A DNA stretch of 12,472 nucleotides from RBG-13-43-22 sp040755035 (GTDB lineage: Bacteria > Desulfobacterota > RBG-13-43-22). The position numbers and the translations under genes were made by a program. The DNA is taken from the NCBI GenBank assembly GCA_040755035.1, contig JBFMBU010000281.1, positions 1 to 12,472 of the forward strand, written 5' to 3'. The notes under the pieces were generated by a model, which saw only the letters and a program-made list of their open reading frames with translations, searched no databases and was not told where the DNA came from. Below are positions 7,088 to 12,472 of the stretch, one piece after another (positions within the stretch are counted from its first letter, which is position 1; every line of letters begins with the position of its first letter).

Positions 7088-7606
7088 GAAGAAAATTATG
7101 GCATGGACTTTCCCGAGAAATTCGTCCGAACCGTTACATGAAGTATAAATAAAACAAATAGTTGAAAGCCAATCCTCACGAGGAGGGAGTCCGCGGATAA
7201 GGGGTCACCTTTTAATTCTTAGGAAGGAGTAAACAGGAACATTGACGCCGGTATTTTGGGAAAAAACAACCTCATCTGAGATCAATAATCCTGATTTCCC
7301 ATCTAATCAAAAACCAGAATTATCTGGCAAGCCCTTTTGGGATTCTTCTTTTAGGCGAAGTTTTTTCCAGCAATTCGTTTAATACGTCCACCGGCAACCG
7401 GTCTTTTCTGTCCGGTATCAAAGAGAACTTGTTGATCCGAAGAAAGGAATAACCGTAGCTTTCCAAAGGATTCTCCCGGATCGGAATTGGGCGGCAAGGG
7501 TATTTGGAGGAGAAAATGGGGAGACCGATTCAGTGAAGGGACTAATGAAGTTAGACCAAAATCTGGTCAGCCCGAAGGCCATTGGGCTGGGGGTGTAGGG
7601 TTAAGT
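7088..7606. other. Gene-poor interval
   Basis: I see no complete gene. On the minus strand, 7320-7500 holds a short open stretch that looks protein-like (listed separately). Two small hairpins lie at 7554-7568 (GACCA/TGGTC) and 7568-7589 (CAGCCC/GGGCTG), just beyond the 3' end of the receiver-domain fragment. They could be its terminator or a transposon-end structure, though no U-run follows on the minus strand. Confidence 0.4.
7320..7490 (-). pseudogene. Possible C-terminal remnant of an unrecognised protein
   Basis: On the minus strand an open stretch without a convincing start ends at TAA (7320-7322). It reads in part NPLESYGYSFLRINKF, then a charged tail ending RIPKGLAR. The mix of residues looks like a real protein C-terminus rather than random sequence, but I cannot name the family. 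It lies directly behind the receiver-domain fragment on the same strand, within a clearly eroded region. An overlapping plus-strand frame (TTG at about 7242 to 7382) is less protein-like. Confidence 0.25.
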
Positions 7607-7831
7607 CTATCCTGTTTTTCCCGCAATCTCCCTGGAAATGGTTTTGGATTCGCAGGCATTTTCGATGGATGAAATCAGGGTTTCAATCGGGCAGGGTTTT
7701 AACAACACGGTGGCCACTCCTTTATCCATTACCTGGACTACCCGATCAATATCCAGGTTGCCGGTCAGGAGGATCACCGGGGTCAGGGAATCCCTGAGAC
7801 GGATTTCCTTTAAAACAGCCAAGCCATCCAT
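7607..7831 (-). pseudogene. C-terminal half of a response-regulator receiver domain
   Basis: The residues MDGLAVLKEIR, then PVILLTGN, then VLLKPCPIETL, are the second half of a CheY-like receiver: the MxGhxVL loop after the phosphorylation site, the conserved T/S strand, and the KP lysine-proline. The first half, with the acidic pocket and the phospho-accepting aspartate, is missing. It is replaced, in the same frame, by transposase sequence ending RGLRQKEN. The fragment ends with its own tail (SREIAGKTG) and TAG. No phosphotransfer is possible, so this is best read as a gene truncated by insertion or recombination with an IS91-like element. The whole chimeric frame runs 7607-8017. Confidence 0.7.
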
Positions 7832-8338
7832 ATTTTCTTTTTGACGAAGACCTCGGGAAACGTTACTATAGAAACCGTAATAGCGGACCATTTGTTCTCT
7901 CTGGTCCGGGATAGGGGAGGCCATGACCGCTAACCAGTCCAAGGCATCGAAAATTTTTTCTTGCCGGTTATCCTTGGAGCGGTAGATAATTTTGGACTCA
8001 TCGGGTAGATAGGTCATTCGTTCTTGAGAAAAGAGGCCCGAATGATATAGCGGGCCAGGTTTTCCATGACCTCTTTTTTTCTTGGGTTGATTCTTGGACC
8101 GCAGAAGACCTGAAATCCGGAATGCCTCCAGGATTTGAGCAGTTTAATATGGTCAGGAGTGATCTTGCCCTTAGAGAGAAGCAGGGTAAGGACTTTAGAT
8201 CTAAAGATTTTTGTGGGGGACGGCCTTAATTACCTGTTGGCAAAGCCATTCCCCGAATTCCACCACCCTTTTTTGATGGCAGGAGGGGCAAAAGTGACGG
8301 CGTTTACAGGAAAAGGCCAATAAGTATTCATGGCCATT
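7832..8338 (-). pseudogene. Degenerate IS91-like transposase remnant
   Basis: Three pieces of one transposase can be read on the minus strand. Piece 1 (8338-8204) is the zinc-binding start, NGHEYLLAFSCKRRHFCPSC through VPHKNL, then stops. Piece 2 (8196-8014) is in another frame, from KVLTLLLSKGKIT through WRHSGFQVFCG to ENLARYIIRASF. Piece 3 (about 8036-7832) is again shifted, FSQERMTYLPDESKIIYRSKD through QMVRYYGFYSNVSRG. Between pieces 1 and 2 about 100 or more residues are absent, including where the HUH metal site should be. Between pieces 2 and 3 a run of T on the coding strand (A8029-A8032 on plus) appears one base short. The YYGxYSN segment resembles the tyrosine region of such rolling-circle transposases. 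The C-terminus is lost at the receiver junction, so the element is dead. Confidence 0.78.
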
Positions 8339-8541
8339 TGAATTCTGATCATAAGACCCTGCCTATACTACTAAGAAATTATCGCAATCTATCTCAAGCC
8401 AAAAATACGGGAGAATTTATGTAGGAAATCCTTATAATTCAAGATCCCTATACCTTCCTAACGATTTTAAAAAAAGATAACCGGAAAAATTTTCGCATCC
8501 GATCCGATGGGTTTTATCGGTTACAGGTGGTCCTAAACACC
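8339..8541. other. Leader region of the acetylation operon
   Basis: A TATAAT (8433-8438) is present, but I see no matching -35 hexamer. TAACCG (8478-8483) and CGGTTA (8518-8523) are inverted copies, and the right arm ends just before the ribosome binding site AGGTGG (8525-8530). A leader hairpin that affects translation is conceivable but unproven. Confidence 0.3.
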
Positions 8542-10011
8542 ATGGTTTTCAGCTCCCTCCTTTTTCTTTTTCTTTTTCTGCCTATCGTTTTGACCGGATA
8601 TTTACTGGTCGGCAGAAGAGGAGACCGTTGCTTCTTGCTGGGGGCCGGTCTCTTTTTCTATGCCTGGGGGGAGATGTTTTTTGTTTTCATTATGCTTTTA
8701 ACCATGATTTTGAATTTCATTTTCGCCCTCTTCATTGAAACCTTTAAAAAAGCGCGGCCGGTGAACTTGTTCAAGCCCAGAATGTTTTTATGGCTGGCTG
8801 TCATGCTCAATCTGGGGCTTCTGGTTATCTATAAGTACCTGTCCTTTTTGACCACCAACGTTAACTGGATGACCCAGGCTTTGGGCTTTTCCCCTACCCT
8901 GACGGCCCCGTCTTTCTATCTTCCATTGGGTCTCTCTTTTTTTACTTTTCGTTCGCTTTCCTATGTCATAGACGTTTACAGGGGCAAGATGGAGGCGTCA
9001 AAGAAGTGGGTTTCCGTATTCCTCTACTTTTCCTTTTTCCCTTTGGCCATCGCCGGACCTATTGCCCGCTTCAGTGAAATGGCTCCGGGGATGTTTAACA
9101 GGGTAATAAACATCGAACTATTTCTGACGGGGATGAAGCGCTTTATTATCGGGCTGGGTAAGAAATGCCTGATTGCCAATACCTTGGCTTCTGTGGCCGA
9201 CCGGGTCTTCAGCCTACCTGCCGGGCAGCTCCCCGCTGAGCTGGCTTGGCTGGGGGTTTTATGCTACACGCTCCAGATCTACTTTGATTTTTCGGGGTAT
9301 TCGGATATGGCCATCGGTCTGGGGAAACTATTCGGTTTTACTATCCTGGAAAATTTTAATTATCCTTATATTTCCCAATCGATTCGTGAGTTCTGGCGAA
9401 GATGGCATATTTCCTTATCCTCCTGGTTTAGGGATTATGTCTACATCCCCATGGGCGGCAACCAATCCGGGTCCGTTCGGGTTTACGTCAATTTGATCAT
9501 TGTTTTTCTCCTTTGCGGGTTGTGGCACGGCGCCCAATGGACTTTTGTCGTCTGGGGTCTGTGGCATGGCTTCTTTATAGTTCTGGAACGACTCGGATCG
9601 AACCGCCGGCTCGCCGATTTTTGGAAACCCCTCCGGCACGCTTATGTCCTGATCGTAGTCATCCTGGGCTGGGTATTTTTTCGTTCGGAAACGCTTTCCC
9701 AAGCCCTGGGTCTTTTCCAAGCCCTTTTTGGATTTTCCCGGGCCGACCGGCTGGAGTTTCCCATCCGGTTATTTTTAAACCGGGAAGTGGCCCTGGCTTT
9801 TTTGGCCGGGACGATTTTCTCCGGGCCGATTCCCCTGGGGTTCGAAAAGATCACAAACCACCTTTTGGCCAAGTCCGGCAGTGCCAGAAAACGAATCGTC
9901 CATTGGGGTTTATCTTTCCTTTTGGTTTTTTCCCTGGGGATTATTTTTCTGGCATCGGTGATGTCTTTAGCCGGCGGAACCTATAACCCTTTTATCTATT
10001 TCCGATTTTAA
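8542..10011 (+). CDS. AlgI-family MBOAT membrane O-acyltransferase
   Basis: This is a multi-pass inner-membrane protein of 489 residues with many hydrophobic segments, from the membrane-bound O-acyltransferase (MBOAT) family. AlgI-type members move an acetyl group across the membrane for attachment to exported polysaccharides. Family landmarks are the N-terminal MVFSSLLFLFLFLPIVL, the LPLGLSFFTFRSLSYVIDVYRG block, YFDFSGYSDMAIGLG, FWRRWHISLSSWFRDYVYIP, and the catalytic histidine region CGLWHGAQWTFVVWGLWHG (H329 in LWHGA, second H342). I chose ATG 8542 because AGGTGG precedes it by 11 nt and because AlgI proteins start at this point; a GTG at 8527 would add five residues. The next gene follows after 10 bp and encodes the expected periplasmic partner. 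No polysaccharide synthase is in the window, so the polymer is unknown. Confidence 0.93.
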   Translation: MVFSSLLFLFLFLPIVLTGYLLVGRRGDRCFLLGAGLFFYAWGEMFFVFIMLLTMILNFIFALFIETFKKARPVNLFKPRMFLWLAVMLNLGLLVIYKYLSFLTTNVNWMTQALGFSPTLTAPSFYLPLGLSFFTFRSLSYVIDVYRGKMEASKKWVSVFLYFSFFPLAIAGPIARFSEMAPGMFNRVINIELFLTGMKRFIIGLGKKCLIANTLASVADRVFSLPAGQLPAELAWLGVLCYTLQIYFDFSGYSDMAIGLGKLFGFTILENFNYPYISQSIREFWRRWHISLSSWFRDYVYIPMGGNQSGSVRVYVNLIIVFLLCGLWHGAQWTFVVWGLWHGFFIVLERLGSNRRLADFWKPLRHAYVLIVVILGWVFFRSETLSQALGLFQALFGFSRADRLEFPIRLFLNREVALAFLAGTIFSGPIPLGFEKITNHLLAKSGSARKRIVHWGLSFLLVFSLGIIFLASVMSLAGGTYNPFIYFRF

Positions 10012-10021
10012 GCAGGCTTTC

Positions 10022-11122
10022 ATGAACACTACCGAAGGTCACCCTTCCCCGAAAACCACCACCCGACAAGCTGTTCCCGGCGTGACCAGAACTGTCTTGA
10101 GAATTTTTTTGGGCGGGTTGATAGGCCTTCTACTGTGGCTGCCTTTGTTGGATATGGTTTTCCAGGTATTGCCGCAGCGGGAAAGCACGGAGAAAAGAAG
10201 GCTGTCCCAGGCTCCGGCATTTAGTTGGAAAACCGTCACCGGTTTTCCCAAGGCCTTCGAGGGGTTTTTTAATGACCGTTTTGGCGGCAGGAATATACTT
10301 ATTCGTTTAAATAATTACCTCCATGTTCAGTGGTTGGGTGTGTCACCGGTGAAGAGTGTTCTGGTGGGGAAAGAAGGGTGGCTTTTTTTAACCGAGGGTA
10401 TCAACGACTACCGGGGAAAGGCTGCATTGACAAAGGAACAGTTGGACCTGATCCTCCGGGCTATCCAAGAAAAAAAAGTTAGGCTGAGAGAAAAAGGGAT
10501 AGGTCTGGTGATTTTAGTAGCTCCCAGTAAACATACCATTTATCCGGAATATCTGCCCGAGGGTATCACCCGCTTAAATCCCAAAACGAGACTCGATCAG
10601 ATTCTTGGATATTTGGGTGAAGAGGAAAGGGCCGTTATGGTCGATGTCCGAAAGGACTTGATGGAAGGGAAGAAGGATCGGCCGGTCTATTCCAAGACCG
10701 AAACCCATTGGAACGCCTTCGGAGCCTTTCTCGCCTACCAGAAGACCATTGAACATCTGGTAAAAAGGTTTCCCGAGGTCTCCCCTCAGGCGATATCCGA
10801 TTATGTTCTTTCGACCGAACCCAGTCAGGGCTCCGGGGACTTGGCCGTCATGCTTTCCCTGAACGGAAAACTCGAGGATGAGGAGGTAAAAATGAAATGG
10901 AAAGGGGATCGATCTCCTCAAAAGCCAAAAATACCCAAAGCTGTCATCTTTCATGACTCCTTTATTGATGCCATAAGATCTTATCTTGAACCCCATTTTG
11001 ATCAGGTAATTTTCCAACCCTGGGGAAGCGGGGGATTCGAATACGCCCTGATCGAAAAAGAAAAACCGGAGGTGGTCATCTTTGAAATTACTGAACGAAG
11101 GCTTGACGCCCTGGTCAAGTAA
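10022..11122 (+). CDS. AlgJ/AlgX-type SGNH acetyltransferase-like protein
   Basis: This is a 366-residue protein with a short cytoplasmic N-terminus, one transmembrane anchor at about residues 25-47 (VLRIFLGGLIGLLLWLPLL) and a long periplasmic domain of the AlgJ/AlgX SGNH-hydrolase-like type (PF16822 group). After the anchor come FEGFFNDRFGGRN (about 80-92) and KEGWLFL, both typical of this group. Candidate catalytic residues are S313 in HDSF, and H229 with E227 in KTETHWN. Most relatives have Asp at the E227 position (DTHW). The gene starts 10 bp after the AlgI-family gene and is surely co-transcribed with it. Together they would acetylate a polysaccharide in the periplasm, with the MBOAT protein supplying the acetyl group. 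The exact polymer is not shown. Confidence 0.87.
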   Translation: MNTTEGHPSPKTTTRQAVPGVTRTVLRIFLGGLIGLLLWLPLLDMVFQVLPQRESTEKRRLSQAPAFSWKTVTGFPKAFEGFFNDRFGGRNILIRLNNYLHVQWLGVSPVKSVLVGKEGWLFLTEGINDYRGKAALTKEQLDLILRAIQEKKVRLREKGIGLVILVAPSKHTIYPEYLPEGITRLNPKTRLDQILGYLGEEERAVMVDVRKDLMEGKKDRPVYSKTETHWNAFGAFLAYQKTIEHLVKRFPEVSPQAISDYVLSTEPSQGSGDLAVMLSLNGKLEDEEVKMKWKGDRSPQKPKIPKAVIFHDSFIDAIRSYLEPHFDQVIFQPWGSGGFEYALIEKEKPEVVIFEITERRLDALVK

Positions 11123-11129
11123 TGCTCAA

Positions 11130-11149
11130 CCGGAAATTCGAATTCCCGG
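11130..11149. terminator. Inverted repeat between convergent genes
   Basis: CCGGAAATTC and GAATTCCCGG form a near-perfect 20-bp palindrome with one mismatched pair, 8 bp past the AlgJ-like stop codon. As RNA it could end transcription of the acetylation operon, but there is no clear U-run after it. Confidence 0.35.
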
Positions 11150-11258
11150 ATAAAAGGGAAGTACACCCTATTCTTGCCCTTATAACCGTCCTCATCCTGC
11201 CGGGCCTTTGTCGACTGTAGGCTTTTCGAGGCGGGTGGACTTCGAAACTAAAACCCTG

Positions 11259-11855
11259 TTAAAAGGTAATCACCTTGTCGGCCACCTGCAGGCTGGTGAC
11301 GATATCCAGCATATTGGTGGTTTCACCGCATTTTTTCTTTTCCAATAATCCAAAGTGGTTCAGACAGGTCCCGCAGACCAAAATGGAGACCCCTTCCGCT
11401 TCCAATTCCTGTAATACCGCCAAGGGTTCCGCTCCCACAATGGTCAGCTTCACCCCGGCGTTGACGAAAACCATTCGCCACAAGGTCTTCCCCATTTCAT
11501 TCAGGGTTCGTAAGAAGTTTACCATAAGCAGGGACCCCAATTGATCATCCCCCTGCCCCAGGGTGTCTCTGGTGATCATAATCAGGGTTCTGGGTTGCGG
11601 TTCCTGGTTGCCTTTGACGGATTCGGTGGTGAATCCATTTGCTTGACGAAATCCGGTCACCAAAATTTCAGGTTCCGTCCCTTGAATAGCCGCTTGCAAG
11701 CCCTGGGTTCCCAGAAACCTTTCCACATTCTGGGCCGCGGCTGGATTATCCACCAGTACCGTAATTTCCGAAAGCCGGGGATGCGTCAAGAGGTAGTTTT
11801 TGGTCTCGATCACCGGTTGGGGACAGGTCATCCCTTTGCAATTTAGTATTTCCAT
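11259..11855 (-). CDS. yedF: YedF-type sulfurtransferase-like selenium metabolism protein
   Basis: The 198 residues contain two parts. The N-terminal TusA-like domain (about 1-72) carries the CPxP signature, C11-P-Q-P14, within CKGMTCPQPV, plus DNPAAAQNV. The C-terminal DsrE-like domain (about 88-198) includes LGSLLMVNFLRTL and CGTCLNHFGL with C161 and C164. This two-domain layout is that of the selenium-linked YedF family (TIGR03527), usually found in genomes with SelD and proposed to handle sulfur or selenium. A direct reaction has not been established for the family. The ATG at 11853-11855 follows an AAGGGGGGC ribosome binding site. It lies 108 bp downstream of a PhoU-domain gene on the same strand, with a perfect hairpin between them, so it may be read separately. 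Confidence 0.9.
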   Translation of the reverse strand: MEILNCKGMTCPQPVIETKNYLLTHPRLSEITVLVDNPAAAQNVERFLGTQGLQAAIQGTEPEILVTGFRQANGFTTESVKGNQEPQPRTLIMITRDTLGQGDDQLGSLLMVNFLRTLNEMGKTLWRMVFVNAGVKLTIVGAEPLAVLQELEAEGVSILVCGTCLNHFGLLEKKKCGETTNMLDIVTSLQVADKVITF

Positions 11856-11874
11856 AAAGCCCCCCTTCCCAAAT

Positions 11875-11895
11875 AGGTTTGGTTACCCCAAACCT
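11875..11895 (-). terminator. Perfect 8-bp hairpin in front of yedF
   Basis: AGGTTTGG (11875-11882) and CCAAACCT (11888-11895) pair perfectly around a 5-nt loop. On the minus strand it sits between the PhoU-domain gene and the yedF ribosome binding site. It could be a weak terminator of the first gene, an attenuator or a leader structure; no proper U-run follows. Confidence 0.4.
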
Positions 11896-11916
11896 TATGG
11901 ATCGGATGAGGGGATG

Positions 11917-11939
11917 TCAAATAGGAATTTCAAATAGGA
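11917..11939. repeat. Direct repeat of TCAAATAGGA
   Basis: TCAAATAGGA occurs at 11917-11926 and again at 11930-11939, a 13-bp step, in the spacer between the two minus-strand genes. Its purpose is unknown, and a chance or slippage origin is possible. Confidence 0.5.
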
Positions 11940-11963
11940 TCTCAGGTTGCCGATAGATTTCCC

Positions 11964-12472
11964 CTATGACCTGACAGCAGCGACCTTTACCCCGTTCCGC
12001 CCTTCTTCCGTCTCTTCTTCGCCTACATCCAGGGTCCGGTCGCCTTCCTGTGAGGTCTGGTCCAGACAGCGGATTCCTTTGGATAACTCATCAAAGATGA
12101 CCAGATCGATGTTGCGGATGATCTCGCTGAGCTGCTGAAATCCGTTCAACAGTTCCAGATGCAGGTTGCTGCTTTCCTCGCTTTCCTTGACCCCTTCGGT
12201 TAGGCGATGAATATGGTTCTGCCTGAATTCCAGAATCAGGGCCACATTGCGGGGATGACAGGTAACGGCATCTTCGGCCAAACAGGAATTATTCTGGACC
12301 AAGGCCTTATGGGTCATACGCAGGCCCCGCATCAACGCTTCCATAAGAAAAAGCAGTTCCTCTTTGCCCAGGGCCGAAAATTCTACTCCCTGGTTGAGCC
12401 GGGACTCGATCCGATATTTAAGGTCCCTTTCCACCATGTCGTTGATTTTTTCCAGACTGTCGAGGACTTTGT
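11964..12472 (-). CDS. PhoU-domain protein, C-terminal part (cut by window edge)
   Basis: The frame is open to the right edge, so only the last 169 or so residues are seen; the ATG at 12437 is probably internal because coding-like sequence (KVLDSLEKIND) runs before it. The visible part is a helical PhoU-type domain, with RIESRLNQG and FSALGKEELLFLMEAL early, the HIHRLTEGVKESEESSNLHLELL helix, then LSEIIRNIDLVIFDEL. This pattern resembles the cytoplasmic PhoU tail of Na/Pi-cotransporter (NptA-like) proteins, where HLELL and the following helix are typical, but the membrane part would be outside the window. A free PhoU-like regulator is the alternative. The end, TLDVGEEETEEGRNGVKVAAVRS, is a low-complexity acidic extension. 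It precedes yedF by 108 bp on the same strand. Confidence 0.75.
   Translation of the reverse strand, partial: KVLDSLEKINDMVERDLKYRIESRLNQGVEFSALGKEELLFLMEALMRGLRMTHKALVQNNSCLAEDAVTCHPRNVALILEFRQNHIHRLTEGVKESEESSNLHLELLNGFQQLSEIIRNIDLVIFDELSKGIRCLDQTSQEGDRTLDVGEEETEEGRNGVKVAAVRS

Noticed and set aside
7242..7382. Plus-strand 46-codon frame from a TTG, with AGGAAGGAG upstream
   Set aside because: The purine-rich signal is about 13 nt away, the start is TTG, and the product shows no domain; the opposite strand looks more protein-like.
9513..9986. 157-codon plus-strand frame inside the AlgI-family gene
   Set aside because: A proline- and glycine-rich shadow of the membrane-protein gene in another frame.
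1..12472. Search for CRISPR arrays, tRNA or rRNA genes and known riboswitches
   Set aside because: No regularly spaced repeats, cloverleaf-like sequence, rRNA-like blocks or recognisable riboswitch core were seen by eye.

Overview
The window is a mixed stretch of bacterial chromosome. A decayed accessory region fills roughly positions 1-8340, with a few intact genes set in it, and a well-ordered block follows from 8542 to the right edge. Intact genes use ATG with GGAGG-type ribosome binding sites. The coding style, a YedF protein, an AlgI/AlgJ-type acetylation pair and an IS91-like transposase relic would suit a Gram-negative, probably anaerobic, Desulfobacterota-like (former Deltaproteobacteria) organism. 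That assignment is an inference; nothing in the window fixes the taxon.

Left part (1-3124): a 26-bp perfect palindrome and a 260-bp element bounded by 28-bp imperfect inverted repeats precede a minus-strand metallophosphoesterase (466-1173). A second inverted-repeat pair (35 bp, 33 matches) spans 1229-1446. Next come a complete dienelactone-hydrolase-family gene (1495-2238, minus) and a GC-rich N-terminal stump of a glutamate-1-semialdehyde-aminomutase-like aminotransferase (2434-2769, minus). A gene-free, purine-rich spacer follows.

Middle (3125-8340): a large SWIM-SNF2 helicase (plus) converges on a minus-strand XRE regulator plus ImmA/IrrE peptidase pair. The regulator is intact and has a good promoter with an overlapping inverted repeat. 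The peptidase gene appears broken: it has an out-of-frame internal deletion near its start and an HELGD instead of an HELGH zinc motif. Beyond an apparently gene-poor 500 bp lies the most eroded sequence. Here a multiply damaged IS91-like transposase is joined in frame to the C-terminal half of a response-regulator receiver domain, giving a chimeric 136-codon reading frame.

Right part (8542-12472): an MBOAT O-acyltransferase of the AlgI family is followed 10 bp later by a membrane-anchored AlgJ/AlgX-type SGNH protein. This is the usual two-gene machinery for O-acetylating an exported polysaccharide. They converge on a minus-strand pair: the 3' part of a PhoU-domain protein (probably the cytoplasmic tail of a Na/Pi-cotransporter-type protein) and a YedF selenium-metabolism-type sulfurtransferase-like protein.

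I do not see a convincing new multi-gene system. The observations most worth checking are the chimeric transposase/receiver frame, the damaged XRE/ImmA pair and the two inverted-repeat elements.
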